10,115 bases of DNA from NCBI GenBank assembly GCA_002373815.1, contig DFKH01000127.1, positions 1 through 10,115 on the forward strand, in the 5' to 3' direction. Of the stretch, positions 1 through 6,161 are shown in pieces. This DNA comes from Alphaproteobacteria bacterium UBA3650 (GTDB lineage: Bacteria; Pseudomonadota; Alphaproteobacteria; CAAHEQ01; UBA3637). A program made the position numbers and the translations under genes. The number at the start of each line of letters is the position of its first letter. The stretch's first letter is position 1. The notes under the pieces are model-generated. The model searched no databases. It was not told the origin of the DNA and saw only the letters and a list, made by a program, of their open reading frames with translations.

Positions 1-2
1 AA

Positions 3-1907
3 CGTGGTATTACAATTACATCTGCGGCGACAACAGCCTTTTGGCGTGGTCACCGTGTGAACGTTATTGACACACCAGGGCACGTGGACTTTACGATTGA
101 AGTTGAACGTTGCTTGCGCGTCTTGGATGGCGCCGTCGCCGTATTTGGTGGCGTGGAAGGCGTTGAACCTCAATCTGAAACAGTGTGGCGGCAGGCAGAT
201 AAATATGGCGTGCCGCGCATTTGTTTTGTGAACAAAATGGATCGTATCGGGGCTGATTTCCCACGTTGTGTGAAGATGATTCACGACCGTTTGGGTGCAC
301 GTCCAATGGTGATGACATATCCAATCGGCGCAGAAGCCAATTTCGTTGGTGTGGTGGATATTTTGAACAACCGTGCGGTTGTGTGGCATTCCGAAGACTT
401 GGGTGCAACATTTGAATATCAAGATGTTCCAGCCGATTTAAAAGAGATTTGCGACAAATATCGCCAAGAAATGATTGAAATGGCCGTTGAAATGGATGAT
501 GCGGCTATGGAAGCCTATTTGGAAGGTAAAGAACCAGATTTGGAAACATTGATCAAATGTATCCGCAAAGGAACAATTGAACAAAAATTCGTTCCTGTGT
601 TGTGTGGTTCTGCATTTAAAAACAAGGGTGTTCAATTATTGTTGGACGCCGTTGTTGATTATTTACCATCTCCAATTGATATTCCTCAATCTAAAGGTGT
701 GGATGAAAAGACAGGTGCTGAATATGTTTGCGCCTCTGATGATAATAAACCATTAGCTGCTTTGGCATTTAAGATTATGAACGACCCATATGTGGGTTCT
801 TTAACATTTACCCGTATTTATCAAGGCACATTGACAACTGGTACATATGTGCGTAACAGTGTGAAAGACGAAAAAGAACGTATCGGTCGTATGTTGTTGA
901 TGCACGCTAACCACCGTGAAGATATTAAAGAAGCTCATGCTGGTGATATCGTGGCCTTGGTGGGATTGAAAGAAACCACAACAGGTGATACATTGTGCGC
1001 TGAAAATATGGATGTCGTTTTGGAAAAAATGGAATTCCCAGATCCCGTTATCGAGATTGCTGTGGAACCGAAAACAAAAGCTGATGTTGAAAAAATGGGT
1101 ATGGCTTTGAATCGTTTGGCGGTTGAAGACCCATCTTTCCGCGTTTCTTCCAATACTGAAACAGGGCAAACCATCATTAAAGGGATGGGTGAATTGCACT
1201 TGGACATTATTGTGGATCGTTTGAAACGTGAATTCAAAGTTGAAGCCAACGTGGGCGCGCCTCAGGTGGCTTATCGTGAAACAATCAGCAAATCCTATGA
1301 TGAAGATTATACACACAAGAAACAATCCGGTGGTGCTGGTCAGTTTGCTCGTGTGAAAATTAAATTTGAACCGTTGCCTCCTGGCTCTGGATTCCAATTT
1401 GAGAATACAGTTGTTGGCGGTAACGTTCCAAAAGAATATATTCCAGGTGTGGAAAAGGGGTTACGTCAAGCTTTGGAAACTGGCGTTTTGGCTGGCTTCC
1501 CTTGCACAGACTTCAAGGCCAACCTGTATGATGGTGCTTATCACGATGTTGACTCGAACGTGATGTGCTTTGAAATTGCGGCTCGTGCGGCCTTCCGTGA
1601 AGGTATGGCCAAAGCAGGTCCGAAATTGTTAGAGCCAATCATGAAGGTCGAAATTGTGACACCAGAAGAATATATGGGAGACATTATCGGTGATTTGAAC
1701 TCTCGCCGTGGCCAGGTCAATAACATGGATTCCCGTGGGAACGCTCGTGTGATTGATGCAACAGTGCCTTTGGCTCAGATGTTCGGTTATGTGGGGAACC
1801 TCCGTGGTATGAGCCAAGGTCGTGCCCAATATACAATGCAATTCTCGCACTATGCGGATGTGCCGCAAGCGATTGCTGACGAAATCAAAGCCAAAATGGC
1901 TGGTTAA
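3..1907 (+). CDS. fusA: Elongation factor G, 5'-truncated by window edge
   Basis: Translational GTPase that moves tRNAs and mRNA through the ribosome after peptide bond formation and helps RRF split ribosomes. The reading frame is open from base 3, so the visible 634 residues start inside the gene at switch I (RGITITSAATTAFW); about 60 residues with the P-loop lie upstream. Visible landmarks: DTPGH (G3) about 20 residues in, NKMD (G4), GSAFKNKG (G5), the domain II barrel, the MGELHLDI segment of domain III, and domain IV with the GAYHDVDS tip loop whose histidine enters the decoding site. The C-terminus (MSQGRAQYTMQFSHY...) is normal. The GTG at 57 lies mid-domain, between switch I and DTPGH, and is not a start. 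The short switch I-G3 linker matches alphaproteobacterial EF-G. The stop is 12 nt from rpsJ, with no tuf gene between. Confidence 0.98.
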   Translation, partial: RGITITSAATTAFWRGHRVNVIDTPGHVDFTIEVERCLRVLDGAVAVFGGVEGVEPQSETVWRQADKYGVPRICFVNKMDRIGADFPRCVKMIHDRLGARPMVMTYPIGAEANFVGVVDILNNRAVVWHSEDLGATFEYQDVPADLKEICDKYRQEMIEMAVEMDDAAMEAYLEGKEPDLETLIKCIRKGTIEQKFVPVLCGSAFKNKGVQLLLDAVVDYLPSPIDIPQSKGVDEKTGAEYVCASDDNKPLAALAFKIMNDPYVGSLTFTRIYQGTLTTGTYVRNSVKDEKERIGRMLLMHANHREDIKEAHAGDIVALVGLKETTTGDTLCAENMDVVLEKMEFPDPVIEIAVEPKTKADVEKMGMALNRLAVEDPSFRVSSNTETGQTIIKGMGELHLDIIVDRLKREFKVEANVGAPQVAYRETISKSYDEDYTHKKQSGGAGQFARVKIKFEPLPPGSGFQFENTVVGGNVPKEYIPGVEKGLRQALETGVLAGFPCTDFKANLYDGAYHDVDSNVMCFEIAARAAFREGMAKAGPKLLEPIMKVEIVTPEEYMGDIIGDLNSRRGQVNNMDSRGNARVIDATVPLAQMFGYVGNLRGMSQGRAQYTMQFSHYADVPQAIADEIKAKMAG

Positions 1908-1919
1908 GGAGAAGGAAAA

Positions 1920-2222
1920 ATGGATAAAATTAGAATTCGTTTAGAAGCTTTTGATCACGGGGTGTTGGATCAATCTACCCGTGAGATTCTCAATACAGCA
2001 AAACGGACGGGCGCCCAAGTGGTTGGCCCAATCCCGTTGCCGACTCGTATTGAAAAATTCACAGTGAACCGTTCTGTCCATATCGACAAGAAGTCACGTG
2101 AGCAATTTGAAATCAGAACCCACAAGCGGGTGCTCGACATTATTGATCCGACACCACAAACGGTTGATGCCTTAATGAAATTAGACCTCGCCGCCGGTGT
2201 AGATGTTGAGATTAAAGTGTAA
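1920..2222 (+). CDS. rpsJ: 30S ribosomal protein S10 / NusE
   Basis: S10 sits in the head of the small subunit and, as NusE, binds NusB and NusG in antitermination complexes and in transcription-translation coupling. The 100-residue product is close to the usual 102-105. It shows the family pattern throughout: IRIRLEAFDHGVLDQS at the start, the VVGPIPLPTR loop, the FTVNRSVHIDKKSREQFEIR segment of the long ribosome-inserting hairpin, and the RVLDIIDPTPQTVDALMKLD end. An AAGGAG Shine-Dalgarno at 1906-1911 overlaps the fusA stop codon and lies 8 nt before ATG. In many bacteria tuf and then an S10 leader precede this gene; here only 12 nt separate it from fusA, so it is presumably expressed from the upstream str transcript. 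Confidence 0.98.
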   Translation: MDKIRIRLEAFDHGVLDQSTREILNTAKRTGAQVVGPIPLPTRIEKFTVNRSVHIDKKSREQFEIRTHKRVLDIIDPTPQTVDALMKLDLAAGVDVEIKV

Positions 2223-2234
2223 AGGAAAAAGACT

Positions 2235-2981
2235 ATGCGTACAGGTGTAATCGCAAAAAAAGTCGGTATGATGGGTCTGTTCCAAGAGAACGGTGATCGT
2301 ATTCCTGTGACTGTTTTGGAAATTGACAGCACAGTCATTGATACCCGTACAAAGGAAAAAGACGGCTATACCGCTGTCCAATTGGGATCTGGCAAGATTA
2401 AAGAAAAGAATGTTGCCAAACCTCAAAAAGGGCATTTCGCAAAATTAAAACAAGAACCGAAAAAGACTTTGGTTGAATTCCGCGTGTCGGAGGACTGCAT
2501 TGTACCAGCTGGTTCCGTTATCGGGGCCAATCACTTTGTAGTAGGCCAATTGGTTGACGTTGTTGGAGTTTCTCTGGGTAAAGGTTATGCTGGTGTGATG
2601 AAACGCCATAACTTCCATGGAGACTGCGCTTCTCACGGTGTGTCCAGAACACATCGCGCTGGGGGGTCTACCGGTAACCGTGAATGGCCTGGTCGTGTGG
2701 TGAAAAACCGCCCGATGCCTGGTCAATTAGGCAATGAACAAGTGACTGTCCAAAATTTGGAAGTTGTCGCAGTTGACGAAGCCCGTAATTTAATTATGGT
2801 CCGCGGGGGTGTTCCCGGCTATGATGGCGCCACAGTTTTGGTCAATGATGCCAAAAAACGCGCTAAACAAGCTGTTGGTCCCGTTCCTGCTGGATTGAAA
2901 GCTTCCGAAGTAAAAGAAGAAGTGAAGGCTGAACCAGTGGCTGAAGCTGCTGCTCCTGCCGAAACAGAAGTAAAGGAATAA
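2235..2981 (+). CDS. rplC: 50S ribosomal protein L3
   Basis: L3 is an early 50S assembly protein whose long loop reaches toward the peptidyl transferase centre. Conserved landmarks are GVIAKKVGMMGLFQENG at the N-terminus, GHFAK, the GKGYAGVMKRHNF strand, SRTHRAGGSTG at the loop, and GNEQVTVQNLEVV followed by VRGGVPG. The product has 248 residues, about 40 more than the E. coli protein; residues from about 206 form an Ala/Glu/Lys-rich, net acidic, probably disordered tail of a type I recall in alphaproteobacterial L3. Residue 150, aligned with the E. coli glutamine methylated by PrmB, is Glu, and the following stretch reads WPGRVVKNRPMPG rather than the usual TPGKVFKGKKMAG. AAAGGA at 2222-2226 region serves as Shine-Dalgarno. 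It is followed by rplD after 3 nt. Confidence 0.98.
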   Translation: MRTGVIAKKVGMMGLFQENGDRIPVTVLEIDSTVIDTRTKEKDGYTAVQLGSGKIKEKNVAKPQKGHFAKLKQEPKKTLVEFRVSEDCIVPAGSVIGANHFVVGQLVDVVGVSLGKGYAGVMKRHNFHGDCASHGVSRTHRAGGSTGNREWPGRVVKNRPMPGQLGNEQVTVQNLEVVAVDEARNLIMVRGGVPGYDGATVLVNDAKKRAKQAVGPVPAGLKASEVKEEVKAEPVAEAAAPAETEVKE

Positions 2982-2984
2982 ACC

Positions 2985-3605
2985 ATGAAGTATGATGTAG
3001 TAGATTTATCTGCGAAGAAAGTCGGAAGCATCGACCTGAACGATACTGTGTTCGGCGCCGAAGTACGCAAAGACATTCTCGCTCGCGTGATTCAATGGCA
3101 ATTAGACAAACGTCGTGCTGGCACGCATAAGACAAAAGATAAAGGTGAAGTCAGTGGTTCTAGCATTAAACCATTCCGTCAAAAAGGAACAGGTCGTGCT
3201 CGTCAAGGTGAAAAACGCGCTCCACAAATGTATCACGGTGGTGTTGTTTTTGGACCAGTTGTTCGTTCTCACGAATATGGCTTGACCAAAAAATTGCGTG
3301 CAAAAGCTATGAAAGTAGCTTTATCCACCAAAGTTGCTGAAAAGAAATTGTTTGTCTTGGATGACATGACAGCCAAAAAAATCAGCACAAAGGCCTTTGA
3401 AAAGACCTTCAAAGCGAATAAGTGGAATTCCATTTTGTTCGTTGGTGGTGAAACATTGGACGAAAAGTTTGCTTTGTCTGCCCGTAACATCAAAAATGTT
3501 GACGTGTTGCCAGTGCAAGGTGCAAACGTTTATGATATGATGCGCCGCGATGTCTTGGTGTTGTCCAAGGATGCGGTTGAAAAATTGGAAGGACGGTTAG
3601 CCTAA
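2985..3605 (+). CDS. rplD: 50S ribosomal protein L4
   Basis: L4 binds 23S rRNA domain I and its extended loop helps form the constriction of the peptide exit tunnel. The 206 residues match the family length. The tunnel loop is recognisable as IKPFRQKGTGRARQGEKRAP followed by HGGVVFGP; the lysine of RQKGTGRAR, where macrolide-resistance changes occur in other bacteria, is intact. The C-terminal globular part shows LFVLDD, NVDVLPVQGANVYDMMRRDVLVL and a final VEKLEGRL helix. In E. coli L4 represses its own operon through the S10 leader and RNase E; no leader exists at the expected place here, so this autoregulation is either absent or acts elsewhere upstream. AAAGGA at 2972-2977 precedes the ATG. 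The stop shares its last base with the rplW start (TAATG), implying coupled translation. Confidence 0.97.
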   Translation: MKYDVVDLSAKKVGSIDLNDTVFGAEVRKDILARVIQWQLDKRRAGTHKTKDKGEVSGSSIKPFRQKGTGRARQGEKRAPQMYHGGVVFGPVVRSHEYGLTKKLRAKAMKVALSTKVAEKKLFVLDDMTAKKISTKAFEKTFKANKWNSILFVGGETLDEKFALSARNIKNVDVLPVQGANVYDMMRRDVLVLSKDAVEKLEGRLA

Positions 3606-3607
3606 TG
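3603..3607 (+). promoter_or_regulatory. TAATG stop/start overlap, rplD-rplW
   Basis: The last base of the rplD stop is the first base of the rplW ATG. Such overlaps usually mean that ribosomes ending one gene re-initiate on the next, keeping L4 and L23 output matched. The coupling is inferred from the arrangement. Confidence 0.75.
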
Positions 3608-3922
3608 ATTAAGAAGTCCGAAAAGAAAACATTGACGCCAAAAATGACAGATGTTTTAGTGCGTCCTGTCATTACGGAAAAGGCCATGAAAGTTGGTGAA
3701 AACAGCCAAGCGGTCTTTGAAGTGTTGAAATCTGCCACAAAGCCAGAAATTAAGGCTGCTGTGGAAGGTGTTTTTGGTGTGGAAGTAGTAGCAGTGAATA
3801 CATTGACACAAAAAGGTAAGATTAAATTCTTCCGTGGTCAAAAAGGTGTTCGCTCCGATGTGAAAAAAGCGATCGTTACGTTGGCAAAAGGCCAAACGAT
3901 TGATGTAACGGCGGGGGTGTAA
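3605..3922 (+). CDS. rplW: 50S ribosomal protein L23
   Basis: L23 sits at the exit of the peptide tunnel and is the docking site for trigger factor and SRP. The 105 residues include an N-terminal lead of about 15 residues (Lys-rich), then VLVRPVITEKAM; the Glu of TEK (residue 25) corresponds to the trigger-factor contact Glu18 of E. coli L23. After it come EIKAAVEGVFGVEVVAVNTL and the GKIKFFRGQKGVRSDVKKAIVTL segment typical of the family. Its ATG overlaps the rplD stop by one base. A later ATG at residue 14 is possible but lacks a ribosome binding site, whereas GGAAGGA lies upstream of the first; I keep the first. rplB follows after a single base. Confidence 0.97.
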   Translation: MIKKSEKKTLTPKMTDVLVRPVITEKAMKVGENSQAVFEVLKSATKPEIKAAVEGVFGVEVVAVNTLTQKGKIKFFRGQKGVRSDVKKAIVTLAKGQTIDVTAGV

Positions 3923-3923
3923 G

Positions 3924-4751
3924 ATGGCATTAAAGAAAACTAAAGCTATTGGAAATGCAAATAGAGCTTTGATCGGTATTGATCGCAGCGAGTTGCACAA
4001 AGGCGCTCCAGTTAAGACATTGGTTGAAGGCAAAAAGTCCACAGGTGGTCGTAACAATCACGGACATATGACATCTCGTCGTATGGGCGGTGGTGTGAAA
4101 AAAGCCTATCGTTTGGTGGATTTCAAACGTAGAAAGTTGGATGTTCCGGCCGTTGTAGAACGTTTGGAATACGATCCAAACCGTACAGCTTTCATCGCTT
4201 TGATTAAATATGAAGATGGTGAATTGTCTTACATTTTGGCACCACAACGTTTAGCCAAAGGGGATACAGTCGTTGCTTCTCAAAACGCTGATATCAAACC
4301 AGGTAACGCGATGCCTTTAAAGAATATGCCAGTCGGTACTATTGTGCACAACATTGAGTTACAACCAGGAAAAGGTGGTCAATTGGCCCGTTCCGCCGGA
4401 TGTTATGCGCAATTAATTGGTAAAGATGCCGGTTATGCTCAAATCCGTTTAAGTTCTGGCGAATTACGCTTAGTGCTCGCGGATTGTATGGCTTCTATCG
4501 GTGCGGTTTCTAACCCAGATAATCAGAACACAGTGCTAGCAAAGGCTGGTCGTGCCCGTTGGTTGGGTCGTCGTCCATCCGTCCGCGGTATTGCGATGAA
4601 CCCAGTGGATCACCCACATGGTGGTCGTACAAACGGTGGTCGTAACCCTGTGTCACCATGGGGATGGAAGACCAAAGGTAAGAAGACAAGAAACAACAAG
4701 CGGACGAATAGCATGATTGTGCGTTCTCGTCACGCGGTGAAGAAAGCATAA
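3924..4751 (+). CDS. rplB: 50S ribosomal protein L2
   Basis: L2 is one of the most conserved ribosomal proteins; it is needed for subunit association, tRNA binding and peptidyl transferase activity. The 275-residue product has the oligonucleotide-binding N-terminal region (STGGRNNHGHMTSRR), the core VERLEYDPNRTAFIALIKYE and ELSYILAPQRL typical of alphaproteobacteria, PVGTIVHNIELQPGKGGQLARSAG, and the C-terminal AMNPVDHPHGG motif with histidines at 230 and 232. The usual continuation GEG after HPHGG is missing: the chain goes straight to RTNGGRNPVSPWG, three residues shorter than remembered homologues. The rest of the C-terminus (TKGKKTRNNKRT) is normal. Only a weak G-rich stretch (3913-3917) precedes the ATG, and the gap to rplW is one base, so translation is probably coupled to rplW. 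Confidence 0.98.
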   Translation: MALKKTKAIGNANRALIGIDRSELHKGAPVKTLVEGKKSTGGRNNHGHMTSRRMGGGVKKAYRLVDFKRRKLDVPAVVERLEYDPNRTAFIALIKYEDGELSYILAPQRLAKGDTVVASQNADIKPGNAMPLKNMPVGTIVHNIELQPGKGGQLARSAGCYAQLIGKDAGYAQIRLSSGELRLVLADCMASIGAVSNPDNQNTVLAKAGRARWLGRRPSVRGIAMNPVDHPHGGRTNGGRNPVSPWGWKTKGKKTRNNKRTNSMIVRSRHAVKKA

Positions 4752-4761
4752 GGAGGCATAA

Positions 4762-5046
4762 ATGACAAGATCTGTCAGAAAAGGACCGTTTGTTGATGGC
4801 TATCTGTTAAAGAAAGCTGAAGAAGCCAAGAAAAATGGTCGTCATGAAGTGATTAAAACGTGGTCCCGTCGGTCCACAATCCTTCCTGATTTCGTGGGAT
4901 TGACCTTTGGTGTTTATAATGGACACAAATTCATCCCCGTGTCAGTAAATGAAAATATGGTGGGTCACAAGTTTGGTGAATTTGCACCAACTCGTACCTT
5001 TACGAAACATACGGCTGCTGATGCCAAGGCAACACAGGAGAAGTAA
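4762..5046 (+). CDS. rpsS: 30S ribosomal protein S19
   Basis: S19 lies in the head of the 30S subunit, binds together with S13 near the A-site finger, and takes part in intersubunit bridges. The 94 residues match the family length of about 92. The full signature is present: RSVRKGPFVDGYLLKK, IKTWSRRSTILPDFVGLTFGVYNG, and the PROSITE-type region FIPVSVNENMVGHKFGEFAPTRTF. A strong AAGGAGG Shine-Dalgarno (4750-4756) overlaps the rplB stop and is 5 nt from the ATG. The last codons carry the AGGAG used by rplV, and the stop is one base from the rplV start. Confidence 0.98.
   Translation: MTRSVRKGPFVDGYLLKKAEEAKKNGRHEVIKTWSRRSTILPDFVGLTFGVYNGHKFIPVSVNENMVGHKFGEFAPTRTFTKHTAADAKATQEK
5036..5040 (+). 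promoter_or_regulatory. Shine-Dalgarno deciding the rplV start
   Basis: AGGAG inside the last codons of rpsS, 7 nt before ATG 5048. It supports the internal ATG over the far-upstream in-frame ATG at 4949, which has no comparable site. Confidence 0.85.
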
Positions 5047-5047
5047 G

Positions 5048-5479
5048 ATGACAAAAGAACAAGTAAAAACAGCTTACGCTAAAGCACGTACAATTCGTGT
5101 ATCTCCACAAAAATTAAATCTTGTTGCAGAAACAATCCGTGGTTTGAAGGCTGAGAAGGCTTTGGCCGAACTCACATTCTCCAAACGTCGGGTGGCAAAA
5201 GATGTGAAAAAAGTCTTGCAAGCCGCTATCGCCAATGCCGAACATAATTTTGGTTTGGATATTGACAAATTGGTGGTTGCAGAAGCCTATGTAGGAAAAG
5301 CAATGGTGATGAAACGGTGGCATGCCGCTGCAAAAGGCGCAGGTCATAAAGTTTTGAAACCTTTTTCAAACTTGACAGTTGTTGTGGCTGAAAAAGAAGC
5401 AGCTCCAAAAGCCGCTAAAAAGCCAGCAAAAAAAACTGTTAAAAGTGAAAAGAAAGATGAAAAGAAGGAGAGTGTCTAA
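5048..5479 (+). CDS. rplV: 50S ribosomal protein L22, with Lys-rich C-terminal tail
   Basis: L22 contacts all 23S rRNA domains and its beta-hairpin lines the exit tunnel opposite L4. The start is set at 5048: AGGAG (5036-5040) lies 7 nt upstream, and MTKEQVKTAYAKARTIRVSPQK is the normal family N-terminus. The frame is open further upstream to an ATG at 4949, but that would overlap rpsS by about 100 nt and add unrelated sequence. The 143 residues comprise a normal core (KVLQAAIANAEHNFGLDIDKLVVAEAYVGK) and a tail from about residue 115 dominated by Lys, Ala and Glu. The tunnel hairpin reads MKRWHAAAKGAGHKV (88-102): the MKR linked to macrolide resistance is intact, but later arginines usual in this loop are Ala, Lys or His. 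The stop overlaps the rpsC ATG by one base. Confidence 0.97.
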   Translation: MTKEQVKTAYAKARTIRVSPQKLNLVAETIRGLKAEKALAELTFSKRRVAKDVKKVLQAAIANAEHNFGLDIDKLVVAEAYVGKAMVMKRWHAAAKGAGHKVLKPFSNLTVVVAEKEAAPKAAKKPAKKTVKSEKKDEKKESV

Positions 5480-5481
5480 TG
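5477..5481 (+). promoter_or_regulatory. TAATG stop/start overlap, rplV-rpsC
   Basis: The rplV TAA and the rpsC ATG share one base, with AAGGAG at 5465-5470 inside the rplV tail codons. Translational coupling between L22 and S3 is the likely consequence. Confidence 0.75.
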
Positions 5482-6150
5482 GGACAGAAAGTTAATCCAA
5501 ATGGACTGCGTTTAGGCATCAACCGCACTTGGGATTCTCGTTGGTTCGCTGATGCGGATTACGGTGACAAGTTGTTGGCTGACATTGAAATTCGTAAGTT
5601 CTTAAACAAAAAATTGGCCGGTGCTGGTATCAGCCGTATCGTGATTGAACGCCCTGCCAAGAAAGCAAGCGTCACCATTTACTGCGCTCGTCCAGGTGTG
5701 GTCATTGGTAAAAAAGGTCAAGATATCGAAACCTTGAAAAAGGATTTGGTGAAATTGGCTGATGGGGCTGATGTCAGCGTGAATATCGTTGAAGTTCGCA
5801 AACCCGAAACAGACGCAAAATTGGTTGCTGAAAACATTGCTCAGCAGTTGGAAAAACGTATTTCCTTCCGTCGTGCGATGAAACGTGCTGTGCAATCTGC
5901 ATTGCGTCAAGGTGCTGAAGGCATTAAAGTCAGCTGTGGCGGTCGTTTGGGCGGTGCTGAAATTGCCCGTACAGAATGGTATTTGGAAGGACGCGTTCCT
6001 TTGCATACTCTTCGTGCCGATATTGACTATGGCTATGCAACAGCTCATACAGCATATGGGACTTGCGGTGTTAAGGTATGGATTTACAAAGGCGAAATTT
6101 TGGCCCATGATGCTATGGCTCAAGATAAACGCTTAAATGATCAACATTAA
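5479..6150 (+). CDS. rpsC: 30S ribosomal protein S3
   Basis: S3 forms part of the mRNA entry channel in the 30S head and, with S4 and S5, has the ribosomal mRNA helicase role. In the 223-residue product the N-terminal part starts MGQKVNPNGLRLGI and includes a type II KH domain with the GxxG loop VIGKKGQDIE. The C-terminal domain shows QLEKRISFRRAMKRAVQSA, which contains the arginines/lysine of the helicase patch, then SGRLGGAEIARTEWY-like sequence (here CGGRLGGAEIARTEWY) and RVPLHTLRADIDYGYATAHTAYGTCGVKVWIYKGE. Length is close to alphaproteobacterial homologues. AAGGAG (5465-5470) lies inside the end of rplV, and the ATG overlaps its stop in TAATG, so the two genes are probably translated as a coupled pair. 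Confidence 0.98.
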   Translation: MGQKVNPNGLRLGINRTWDSRWFADADYGDKLLADIEIRKFLNKKLAGAGISRIVIERPAKKASVTIYCARPGVVIGKKGQDIETLKKDLVKLADGADVSVNIVEVRKPETDAKLVAENIAQQLEKRISFRRAMKRAVQSALRQGAEGIKVSCGGRLGGAEIARTEWYLEGRVPLHTLRADIDYGYATAHTAYGTCGVKVWIYKGEILAHDAMAQDKRLNDQH

Positions 6151-6161
6151 GGAGAGGAACT

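Noticed and set aside
57..59. GTG at 57 as the start of fusA
   Set aside because: The frame is open upstream to base 3 and encodes the EF-G switch I sequence RGITITSAATT, so the gene begins before the window.
801..1397. Long antisense open frame of 198 codons opposite fusA
   Set aside because: It lies entirely opposite a conserved gene, its product is Phe/His/Thr-rich with no recognisable domain, and it reflects the GAA/AAA/ACA codon bias of the coding strand.
2661..2666. Run of six G in rplC as a programmed frameshift site
   Set aside because: The zero frame remains open with normal L3 sequence on both sides and there is no heptameric slippery pattern or shifted product.
4949..5047. N-terminally extended rplV start
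   Set aside because: The added 33 residues are out-of-frame rpsS sequence; family N-terminus and Shine-Dalgarno both place the start at 5048.
5602..6123. Antisense open frame of 173 codons opposite rpsC
   Set aside because: Same pattern as the other opposite-strand frames: no domain, a composition that mirrors sense codons, and complete overlap with a conserved gene.
5885..6136. Forward out-of-frame open frames within rpsC, fusA (1366-1563) and rplE (7963-8196)
   Set aside because: They overlap conserved genes in another frame, have no plausible products, and look like chance.
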